Part shown: positions 46,705 to 57,600 of the stretch, piece after piece | Numbering within the stretch: position 1 is the first letter of the stretch | How the letters are laid out: the number at the start of each line of letters is the position of its first letter | DNA from: Dastarcus helophoroides | Taxonomy: Eukaryota; Arthropoda; Insecta; Coleoptera; Bothrideridae | Length of the DNA stretch: 64,000 nucleotides | Assembly: GCA_028583605.1 (NCBI GenBank) | Contig: CM053332.1 | Span: 23,998,692-24,062,691 of the forward strand | Direction: 5' to 3' | Position numbers and translations under genes: made by a program | The notes under the pieces: model-generated | Databases searched by the model: none | The model's input: only the letters and a program-made list of their open reading frames with translations | What the model was told of the DNA's origin: nothing

Positions 46705-46915
46705 GTAAGGGGGAGCTACTCGACCTGTGAAAATAATAATTAAGTCTTTTAATAACCAAATTCATTCGTTGGAGCACACATTTTGTAATGCCAACTTCCA
46801 TCGACTTGTCTGTTTAAAAAGAAGCGCGGGAGTTGCCAGTGACAGTCAGAATGACATCTGTCATTGAGGTTGACCGCCAGATTTAAATTTTATCATCCTG
46901 CAACATGGAATTTAG
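46705..46915. repeat. Dispersed repeat R, copy 1
   Basis: TGTAAGGGGGAGCT, CGCGGGAG, CAGTGACAGTC, CATCTGTCATTGAGG and TTGACCGCCA occur in the same order at 57945-58140. Confidence 0.6.
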
Positions 46916-47049
46916 ATGAAAATTTCTAATTTCTAGTAGTAAGTATTAAAATATTTTATTTAAAAAGTGGCAACTTTTCGAATATTCCAAATTTGGAAAT
47001 TGTGAAATAAGAATAGTTAAAGTATGAATTTTCAAATAATTAAATTGTA

Positions 47050-47377
47050 CTTCATGGTAGATTCTTATTGACCGGAAATATTATGTTTTTTTCAATTTAT
47101 TTAACATTGCTTTGGCCCAGTTTGGAATATATTTAAATTTTTATGGTTTTTTGACAATTTTCTAAACAATTTTTAAAATACGACTACGTGATATTTAATT
47201 TTTTTTTTTTCAATTTATTTAACATTTCTTCGACCCAGTTTGGAAATATTTAAATTTTTATGGTTTGTTGACAATTTTTAAAACAATTTTTGAAATATTT
47301 TCAAACTGGGCCGAAGAAATGTTAAATAAATTAAAAAAAAACATAATATTTCCGGTCAATAAGGGTCTACCATGAAG
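47050..47377. mobile_element. MITE M1 with long inverted ends
   Basis: Left CTTCATGGTAGATTCTTATT, right the inverse with GACCGGAAATATTATG continuing the repeat to about 60 bp. The centre contains a second inverted pair around AACATTTCTTCG. Probably mariner-type, target TA. Related partial copies lie at 640-757, 25361-25462, 26470-26505, 58266-58383 and 63345-63430. Confidence 0.7.
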
Positions 47378-47710
47378 AATATTTAAATTTATTGAAAACG
47401 TCACCTCATGGCAATTTACAAATTAAGAGGTTAGTTTATTTTACATAGAATAGGAATAATGAAAAATAGGAGACCAAAAATTAGATATGGAAAAAAAATT
47501 GTTTTTTTAAATTGTAGCTACGCGACATAGAAATTTAGCATCAATTTGTTAAATATACGCTGCTGCCATCGGGTGACTGATTACAAAATTTTGTGGGCGT
47601 TTGCTCCATCAATTTACAGACAGATGGCGACACTTCTGTCGCGATGCGATACATCGATTTTTCAAACCTCGTTTATAAACCGAACGATGTATCGATATTT
47701 GTTATGCTTT

Positions 47711-48003
47711 ACCATCGATGATTACAAACGATACATCGATGTTTACAAACGATACATCGATGTTTACAAACCATAAATCGATGTTTACAAACAATACATC
47801 GATGTTTACAAACGATACATCGATGTTTACAAACGATACATCGATGTTTACAAACGATACATCGATGTTTACAAACGATACATTTATGTTTACAAACGAT
47901 ACATCGATGTTTACAAACGATACATCGATGTTTACAAACAATACATCGATGTTTACAAACGATACATCGATATTTACAAACGATTCATCGATCTTTTCAA
48001 AAT
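47711..48003 (+). repeat. 21-bp minisatellite, about 14 units
   Basis: Unit CATCGATGTTTACAAACGATA (written here as CATCGATGTTTA, then CAAACGATA), with single-base variants. Its length is a multiple of three and it lacks stops, so both strands read open; these are not proteins. It ends 200 bp before the THOC6 start codon. Confidence 0.93.
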
Positions 48004-48204
48004 ATCGAACTATCGTTTGCATCCCTATCTGTGGTTTCTGCTTGCTGGTAAACAACGAATCTATGAATAACCTAACTTCTGAAGAAAACGTAATTTCTGA
48101 TCTCGTCTTTCAATGTAATGTTTTGTGATTTGAAGTGAATTACATATAGGATCTTATTTATAAACTCCAAGGATTTATGTAAATAACCACAAGTCCAGTA
48201 CAAT

Positions 48205-49943
48205 ATGGTCAATAAACTCGATAAAAGTTTTTACAACACCGTCCTCTGTCAGGCTTTTTCTCCTTGCGGCAATTACTTGGTGGTCGGCGATATTTACGGT
48301 CGCATCTCGATTTTCCAGTGAGTACACACCTCGAATGTAACCAAGTAATTATAAATTTAAAGTTTACGTTTTTAGTCTGAGTAAACTTATTAGTCCCGAC
48401 GCCGAAATCAGCAAAGAACAACAAACGCCCAAGAGTACGTTCACTGTTAAAGAAAATGTTCAAATTAATTGCATGTTAAGTACAAATTATCACCTTTTGG
48501 TTGCGTCAGGGAACGAAATATGCGCATACGCTTGGAAAACCCTCAAGAGCAATAAAAACGTCTCGTGCAGTTGGAATATTGTAGTGCCTAATTCTAAGGA
48601 TAATTTTGAAACGACTGATGTGAATGCTATAATTTATTTTGAAGAGAATGATCTTTTGTATGCGGCCTCTGATGCAATATATGTTTATAAGTTAGAAACA
48701 AGGCAGCTTCTAAAGACTTTGATAGAGCATAATGGTTATATACATTCCTTGAGTCGATGGTAAGTCTTTTCTTAATTAGGTTGAATGTTGAGTAACTCGA
48801 AAATTCAGAAGCTTTCAATCGCATCAAAATTTAATATTTAGTGAGCATGATTGAGGTTTAGGATTGAATTTGATAATAATTAATTATTCATAACTATTAA
48901 ACTTTATTAACGATAAAAGCGCAACAAAATTTTAAAATTCCACAAGGTTTTCGATAAATATTTGCTAACACTGGTCTTGGCAAATATTTATTTTATTAAT
49001 TTTTTTTTAATTTTGTTTTATCGTTAATAATGTTTAATAGTTATGAATATTAGAGAATTCTATGAAGCAAGGGTTGGAAATGTCACTAATTAATTAGACT
49101 AGTTTGCTTCAGATGCCACATAAGAATAAGATAATAAATTAGTTAAACAACTGGTTGTATTATATCAGTCTATTTAGCTACTGAGTCTAATTTGTAGGAT
49201 ATTTAAATAATTGAAATTGTTTACTTTTGAAATCATTTTTTGACACACGACTAAGATATTTAAATAAATTTTTGAAATGTTCAAGACGAGTCAATAATGA
49301 TTCAAAAATGAAAAAAAAAACAACTAGTTTGACATTGACTAATGGTGAGCAGTATACAAATAAGATCATTTGGGCAGGATTCATTCAATTCTTTCATTGT
49401 TTGATTTTAGTGGCAGCAAAGTAGTGTCAGGAGGGGAAGATGGAGAGGTTGTCATATGGGATACGCAGACATACAAGGTTGTGACTAAATTCGCACCTCA
49501 CACGAACACCAAAATTGCTCGACCCGAATTAGGGAATTGGATCGGAGCTGTAGGATGCAATGAAGATTGGCTTGTATGATTATGGAAACTAATGTGGTTT
49601 AAGATGTTAATTAATGGTGTTTTAGTTGTGTGGGGGAGGCCCCAGGTTATCCATATGGCATTTCCGAACGTTGAATTATTCTACAATATTTCCGTTGGAA
49701 GACAAGGGGATTCATGTAGCGGAAATATACAAAGAGAAGATTATGGCAGGTGGCAGAAGCAACTATTTTTATCAGATGAATTATAACGGCGATGTAATAT
49801 GCGAAATTCCAACTTCCGCCGTGACCGTTTATTCAGTTGTTCATCAGGAACAACCGTATAAAGCTTTGTGCATAGCTGGGTCCAGTTCAAAAATTGACAT
49901 TTGCAGCAATTTCACTTACAAAGACCTACAATTAAGTGTGTAA
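48205..49943 (+). CDS. THOC6: THO complex subunit 6 homologue (WD40 protein)
   Basis: Four exons join in phase: 48205-48317, 48376-48759, 49411-49573 and 49626-49943, giving 325 residues, close to the animal THOC6 length. THOC6 is a WD40 beta-propeller subunit of the nuclear THO/TREX complex, which couples transcription with mRNA export. The N-terminus reads FYNTVLCQAFSPCGNYLVVG followed by DIYGRISIF. A central blade has SGGEDGEVVIWDTQT, and the family signature is present: ARPELGNWIGAVG, then EDWLLCGGGPRLSIWHFR and STIFPLEDKG. The fourth exon begins directly after TTTTAG with TTG TGT GGG, so no internal methionine is needed. AATAAA lies at 49978-49983. Intron 2 carries a small inverted-repeat MITE. 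A 21-bp minisatellite ends about 200 bp upstream of the ATG and may sit in the promoter. The gene appears intact. Confidence 0.93.
48880..49080. mobile_element. Small inverted-repeat MITE in THOC6 intron 2
   Basis: TTCATAACTATTAAACTTTA and TTAACGATAAAA at the left return inverted as TTATCGTTAATAATG and ATAGTTATGAATATT. Related pieces lie at 3945-4040, 12360-12440 and 23625-23720. Confidence 0.65.
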
Positions 49944-49977
49944 TCTTCCTAAAACTGTGCCTATTGGTTTGAGTAGA

Positions 49978-49983
49978 AATAAA
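49978..49983 (+). terminator. Polyadenylation signal of THOC6
   Basis: A canonical AATAAA hexamer lies 35 bp after the THOC6 stop codon; a TTAATTGTG stretch follows. Confidence 0.6.
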
Positions 49984-51008
49984 CAAGTTAATTGTGCCCT
50001 TTATAACTATTTTAATGAATTTAAATTTTGTGAGGCAAGAAAATATTGGAATATTAGGAAAGATGAAAAATGTATTTTATAAAATAGATATTTTTGTCTG
50101 TTTTTAATGGAAATTTTAGGCAAAACTAAAATGTGACTTGAGGAAATTGTAAAAAGAACTAAATTTAAAAATCCTTTTGGATTTAATATATGAAAAAAAT
50201 TTGGAAATCTAAATATGAATTCAACTGGGGTCAAATCAGTTTCATAATTAATATTTCAGTTTCATAATGGCAATTTTAGGAATGATTTCAGCTGGAAATA
50301 TTTAAAAATAAATACAAAAAAATGAAAAATAACTTGGAATCTTGAATAAAAACCAGTATTTACATGCAACAAAACTTTCAGTAAAACTAATATTTTCAGT
50401 TTAAATACAAAATTTAGTAATAAAATCTCAAATTTGAGACTAAAATAGGAATTGTAATAACATTTCAATATGTTGAAATTTTAGAAATGTTAATTTTGTT
50501 TGTCAGCATTTTATGAATGGATTATCAGTAACTGAATTAAAAATTATTAGAAAAAAATCACAAATATACAAAAATTATAAAACAACATTCTCAGGAAAAA
50601 TTATGAACATTTCAGGTTAAAATGTAAAGTTTAAACTCTACATTTTAAAAACAAAAATAAAAAACGAAATTTAAAAACATTTCAAGTCAATTTTTCTAGA
50701 ATAAAGCTGAAATTTTGAAAGAAGTGCAAATTTTGGGGGCACAAACAAAGTTCAAATGTAAGCTGTAATTTTTTAAAAATTACCATTTTTTTATAAAAAA
50801 ATTTTGGAAAAAATTCGCATTTTATAAAATAAAAATTTCAAGTTTAGATTTAATTAGAAATTTTCAAATTAAATTGAATTGTTAGGAAAAGGTCTAGATT
50901 AGGTCAAGGCTTAGATGGCATGTAGAATCGAAACAAATTTGAAATAAATAAAAATAACTTTATAAAAAGGAGGCTAAGGATCAGCGTCAGTAGTTTTCAA
51001 TACTTTTC
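49984..51008. other. AT-rich stretch between THOC6 and the piggyBac-like MITE
   Basis: Mostly TTTTAAAATTTCA-type low-complexity sequence; no coding signal. Confidence 0.5.
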
Positions 51009-51012
51009 TTAA

Positions 51013-51591
51013 CCCGCCGATGGGCGCGCGCGGTCTCTCAGACCGCATTTATATTTATTATTTTATATTTCAATAATTAATTTGCCAATAATGCTCATTT
51101 TTGGTTTAGCTGAGTTTTATAACATTACAAATGTAATGGTTGATCAAGTGATTAATTATATGTCCATTTTTGTAAGTTATAGCTATTTGCATTATGTGAT
51201 ACCGCGCGCGCCCACGCATGTTAAATTGTTTTGTCATTATAATTTCAGATATAAATTGATTTTTGCTTGGAAATTAGGCTGTAGGGGATAATTCCAAACG
51301 AGTATGGTCCAAATGAAATCTATTTTTGGACCCCAACCCTTAAATATAATATTATTGGAAATTTAGTTCCGTATTTCGTACAATAATTTGGCCTTTGTAT
51401 TTGGCTAAATTTTTTGTTTATAGGTTAAAGCAATGCATGATTTGTAATTTAATTTTATTAACCAATATACCAAGATACCATATTTCATCATAGAACCAAA
51501 AAAGGTTAATAAATAACATTATTTATAGATGCGGTCTCTGAGACCGCGCGCGCCCCTTCGTGTTACAAAGTATGGCGCGCCTACTCTAGGG
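51013..51591. mobile_element. piggyBac-like MITE
   Basis: Flanked by TTAA on both sides (51009-51012, 51592-51595) with CCC / GGG termini. Subterminal inverted repeats contain GGGCGCGCGCGGTCTC and GACCGCAT. 579 bp. The TTAA target and CCC ends are diagnostic of piggyBac elements. It lies 88 bp from the 3' end of the SH3 gene. No transposase. Confidence 0.88.
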
Positions 51592-51678
51592 TTAAACAGT
51601 CGGGAGAGTAATAAAAAACACAAATTGGACGATTTTTTTAAAAATTATGTACACATTTGTTTAAATCATTTCAAATTT

Positions 51679-54600
51679 TTATAGAAATCCATGGCCCGCG
51701 ACATCAGACGGAATGTAGCCTTCGAAGCCTTCCTTCTTTCGTATCCAAAACCATCCGTTCGCACGAGCGCCCAACAGAACCACCACATCACCTTTTCTAA
51801 CCGAAATCTTATCACCGCCGCCATCGTAATCCTTCGTAATAACGAGAAGAGTTTGACGTTTTCCTTTAACTTTGGCGGAAGCCGCCGCCCTCAGGTATAA
51901 TCTATCGACGCTTTTCTCTCCGCAAGTGCTGGCGGCGTTCCTCTTTCGTCTCGTGCGATATCTCGGTTCTCTTCCGCACTCCGATTTAGAGCTGAGCTTT
52001 TCCGTATCGGTTAGATTACCCGACGGTTTAGGAAATATGTCCGTGGATTTCTCCCAACAAGGCGCCGCTTCATCATCACCGGGAGGTGGTATTATTCCTG
52101 CAAAATTAATATGTTAAGGATCGTCATACGGAACACCTAGTACATTTTAAGCAAAATATTGTGACTGTAGTGTATTATAATCGTAACGTATATGAATTCT
52201 TTCAATAAAGTAATTCTCTAGAAAGTGCTAGTATTTATAAAAATGTTCGGGGTGAATCGTTATCTAGTTATTAAAGGAAAGACTCATAACCTAGGTGTTC
52301 ATTCCAGGTTTTTCTAGAAGTCGAATTAATTCCAAATGACTCTAGAAGTCGAATATTCGGGAATGGGCGACCTAAATAAATACTTAAGTTTGAGTCGCGG
52401 TCAGTTAGAATTTCAATAATACGCGAATACATTCTTATTATTAATAAAAAGTGTTAAAATCTGCAGCATGTTATGTATCGAATTAGTAACACGACAGCAA
52501 CATATGTATAGGATGCCGGGAAAGCTTTCCTGATCAAATTAAAATCGAAATCAAATTAAATTCGAGAGAGTGGGTGGCATAATACAGCTGAAACGCTTGT
52601 TTTTATTATTAAAAAAATTGAGTTTTTCTTTTAAAAAGTTTTTTTCTGAAAAAATTGTTTTTCTTAATGATTAAAGAAATTGTACCTAATGGTAGGCAAG
52701 CTTCGTAATTTACGTATCCCTCTTCCGCGTGGGGAGTTTGAACGTATAACCATCGTTGTTTTTTGAATATAGCGTTTACCACCATGCCCAAAGGTAACGA
52801 TATTTCCATTTGATATCCTCCAATTTTCGTTTGGTAGAGTATACTCGGACATGCCAACACTACGGGAATATTTGCGGGATTTTCCATAGTCGCCTAAAAC
52901 ACATAAAATTCTTCATAATTTCAATTAAATTAGTGTTCTAATGACATGATAATATAATGAGCGACGTAAAAATCTTGCTTGGGCACGCCAAATACTTTCC
53001 AATCCATCCCATTTTTTTTTTTAAGTTTAATCCACTAGCAAAGGATAACCCCATTATGCCTCTAAAGCACTGAGAGTAGGATGCGAAAACAAGGATAGAT
53101 GGCGATGACTTGCAAAAATGACGTATTTTTGGTTACGTTTTCGACCCACATTACAATTTAAAATAATCTCGAGAATACAGTTCTACATCAACCTGCTTCA
53201 AATGAGAATAGTCTCACTCCCACCGCCCTGATTGCAATTAAACCAATCTTTACTAATATGCGACTCTCTGCTTTGACGCATTTTCTCGATTTATTCGTTT
53301 ATTGTGGAATTTTTTCCGAAAAACGTCCCCGTATCCGCGAATTTTGTATAATTAATGGATTTTCGAGCGAAATTTCCTCACCTTTCGCCCCATGATTTCG
53401 TATTTTTCTCATTTTTTCGATATTTTCCGTCATTCGCGTCAAACGTTGCGATGTTTAATTTTTTTATAATTTTGACCCACTCGAGTCGTACTTTTCTAAA
53501 ATAGGAAATTTTTTCCCATCGATCGATTCCTCTCTTTCCTCGTCGTCGGCCGATGTTCTCTTTTAAATTATACTATCGTTCTATTAGTAGAGATTAGACA
53601 CAAACTGCGCCTTAATATAATTGATAAATGCGAAAGTGTGTTTGTCTGTCTGTTTGTCCGCTTCAGTGTTGCCAAATTTCGCGAACTTTCTCCAATTGTC
53701 GAATCTAGAAAAGAAATCTAAATTTCCAGAAGAAGCTTTCAAAAAGACGAACTTTCTCGGTGAAAATCAAATTTTAAGAAAATAAAGTCGAATTTTGACA
53801 ATAAAGTCGAACTTGACGATAAATATTGAAATCAAAAGTTGAATTTGTACCAAAAAAAACGAATTTCGAGAAAAAAGTTGAGTTTTTGCGGAAATACGAC
53901 ACAATTTTGAAGAAAAAGTTGAAATTTCGGGAGAATTTTTTAAGCTTTTTAAAATTTCTATAAGAAAAATGAATTTCGAGGAAAATATAACACAATTTTG
54001 AATGCAAAGAGGAAATTTGGGGAGATATTTTAAGCTTTTAAAAATTTTTATTAAAAAAGGAATTTGGCGGTGAAATTTGAGAAAGGGGTTGAAATTTCCG
54101 GACAATAAAAATTTCGAGAAAACGAGCGTAGTTTCTGTAAAACGTCAACAAATTTGAGAGCAATTAAGAAAAAAGTAAAAATTCTTAAAAAAAAGTTCAA
54201 GTTAAAACGAAAAAGAGAAAAATGGATTATTCCAACAAAAAGCCAAACAACACGAAATATTCAGAAATCGGGACTTAAAACAATACGATTTTCAGAAATG
54301 GTCGAATTTCGAGAAAAACGAAAACTTTGAAAAAAGACAATTTTCTAAAGGAACGTCGACATTTAAAAAAAAATAATCAAAGTTTGGAGGAAAAAGTCGA
54401 CTTTTAGAAAGTCTAAACCTGAAAAAGATCAAGTTTTGAAAAACAGTTCGATTAAATAACCGGCACCCCAAGGCAAATGGCTCGGGAAGCCACGAAAACA
54501 TTTTGATATATTAAGAGTGCCTGGAACCACTTGATAAGAGAAAAAAAAGTAGAAAATTTAATTGTAACATGTTACATGTTAGATTGCATTTTATATTGTT

Positions 54601-57600
54601 ATCACTCGCGCGGTACGATTTTTAATTTATTAGGCTCGCGTTGGGGAAAAAAGTTGCTCACATCCACCCCCGGCTTTCAACGATACTTTGACCCTCGTCA
54701 GTTTAATGGTCGCCGGATGGTGCGAGATAGTTTAAAAACTTGTTAAAAAGGAAATGAACGAGTTAATATAATTTCCGAGAGAAAAAAAGCTTTGTGCACT
54801 TAACTATATTGCGCGTCTCGGCGTTTTACACTCTAAAATTACGTACTTTAATTTACGGAACATGCTGATTTCGAACGCGCACGTCCACTTAAATAAGAGA
54901 TGAGCCATCGTGCACCAATCTTTTTGCATTTACGAGCGGGTAAATGTTGCCCCATCAAATACCGCGAAATGTGCTGAAAGTATGATGATTAATACCTTGA
55001 TGTTCGGATCATCAAGATAGCGTTAGAGAGCGTAGGAGACTGCCGACAGAAGTGAAAACTTAAAACTAGGTAAACTATAGCGTTGCAATTCGATTTCACA
55101 TTAGTAAACAAGTTGGAATATTGGAAATAATTAAAATTTGTGGTTGGTGGATGCTTGCATCGTGTAGAAACCAATCTAATATTTATTGATAATAAAATAC
55201 ACTTTAATATGCTCTAACGTTAACAGTAGCCAATATACTTTTAACATTAGAGCATATTAAAGAGTAATTCATTACCGATAAATATTAGATTTGTTTCCAT
55301 ACGATCAGTAGCACCAATAGACTGTAACAAAATGTAATTATAGAATTTAGCACCTAAGAAATTTTTCTAGAAAAAATTCATAAGGAGAAGGGGCCGCGAT
55401 AATGAAGCAAATGACAGATAAGCGCTCCAGAAATTTCCGCAAACGATAAGTCTTATTTGCTCGTTCCTTCTGGAACCCGGAAGCGTATCGGATTTGCCTC
55501 TGGACTACAGAACCGGGCAAGATATAAGCGTTCCAATTGGTTGGTTTTGACATCATGATCATGTGTTTGACAATTTCGTATATACGCAAACGCGTTGCAG
55601 TAAAATACAATTGACAGTTAAGACAACACATTACTATTGATCAGTGGCGGCTGGTGACTTTTTAACAGGGGTGCGCAGATGCAAGAATATTAGTAGTTAA
55701 GAGTTTAGGTGACTCCAGTGTCATAGCAAGATATTAAATTTAAGAGAAACACAAAAGGTGTGATATTTAATAGTATTTTTACCAATTAAATTTAATTACC
55801 ATCTTATAATCTCCATTAAATGAAAACTACATTTGAAAATAAAATATATTTTATTACAAGGTTCTAATTAAACTCTACAAAAACACAAAAAAAAATATTT
55901 TTTAAAACTAAATCCGCTCGTAAAGAAATAAAGTCTTCATTACTTTCTCATCAAAATTGTTTAATTCCAAATCTATAAATGAATAATTAGACCCTAGAAT
56001 GGGCACTGCTGTCTCTTTGTGAATAGTGATACTATTGGCAGTTAGGCGCCTGTAAGCGGCACAATTAGCAATCGCAATCAGATCAGCCGGGACCTACGAA
56101 TTTAGCATCATAAACGTAAATACACACGCCAAACTCTGACTCGTACTCACCATTTGGCAATATCGCACATGCGCGGAGCGGCGTACCTCGGGCTAGCTTT
56201 AACGTGGTACATGGTGTTCTGTAGTTTATTTCTCCGTATCCCGTGAAGACCGTTCATAGGCATCGCACGGCACCCTCGCTAGGTGCATAATTCTGCGCGC
56301 ACCAACTTATTTAAATTTTCTTATAATATATAATATATATAATGGAATCAAACGTTGGTGTATTTTATTCCAAGTCATTCACAAGTATTATTAGTTAATT
56401 AACATGTCATTATTATGTGTTTAAAAATGTGATAAATCCAAGCCTTTTACCTTAAACAGAAAAGAATAGATCGCTCATTTTACGAAGAGCGCGCGCTCTT
56501 GCGCTCTTTAAGGCCAGCCGCCACTGCTATTGATATACGTATTATTTTATTAATAATATTTTAGTTTTGTTGTTGATGTTTTGTATTTGTTTAGGCCAGT
56601 GGCTGCTGGCGTATAGGCACTGTGGAACTGCAGCACCCCCAGTTTCGCTTACGAGTTTTTTTCTCAAAATTTTCTAAACACTTTTCATTACACAATTTTT
56701 TGTAGAAATTTTTAATTTTCTTTGATTTCTTTTATTAGAAAATTTAGGTTTCTTTCACAAGATTGCGACATTTAAAAACCTATTTTATTTTTAATTTTGA
56801 ACTTTTCTAATATTTTTTCTAAAAGACTTCATTAAGTCTCCAGGAATATAAAAGATTGAATTTTGAGATTAACCAGAAATTTCTTAAAAAGTTGAATTTT
56901 GAGAAAAATATCGAAACTTTGAAAAAAAATACGAATTGTAAGGAAAAAGTTGACAGACAGAAAGTCAACTCTTGAAAAAAGTGTTTATCAAAAGACGAAT
57001 CTTGAAAAAAAAAATCGAAATTTTGAAAAAAAAGCGAATTTCGAGGAAAAAAAATCAGATTTCCAGGAATAGAAAAGATTGGATTTTGAGATTAACCCGA
57101 AATTTCTTAAAAAGTCGAATTTTGCGAAAAATATCGAAACTTCGAAAAAATACGAATTTTAAGAAAACAGTTGATGAGAATTCCAGAACCATAAAGTATT
57201 TGATGAGATAAAGTCGAAATTTCGAAAAAAACACGCATTGTATCAAAAATGGCGAACTTTTGAGGTGTGTTTCCAGGAAAAAGTCAAAATTTCCAAAAAA
57301 AAACAATTTTTGAAAAAATAAATTCTAAATATCGAGATAAAGATCAAAATGTTGAGATAATGATCACAATTTCGAGCAAAAGGCAGATTTTAATAAACTA
57401 GTCGAAATTTCTGAAAAGTTGATTCTAAAAGTACGAAGTTTTCAAAAAAACTCAATGTTAGGAAAAATAACGTAATTTCGAAAAGAAGGCGAAATTTCGA
57501 GCAAACAGTTTTCAAGAAGTCAAATTTTAAAACATAAGTGGAATTTAGCGAATAAAATCGAAATTAAAAACAAACGATTTTCGAAAAAAAGAGTTGAATT

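Noticed and set aside
47702..48128. Open frames with repeated DTSMFTN or VSFVNID units
   Set aside because: Product of the 21-bp minisatellite, whose length is a multiple of three; open on both strands at once.
51691..52117. Plus-strand frames over 51.7-52.1 kb
   Set aside because: They mirror the SH3-encoding minus-strand exon 52097-51679.
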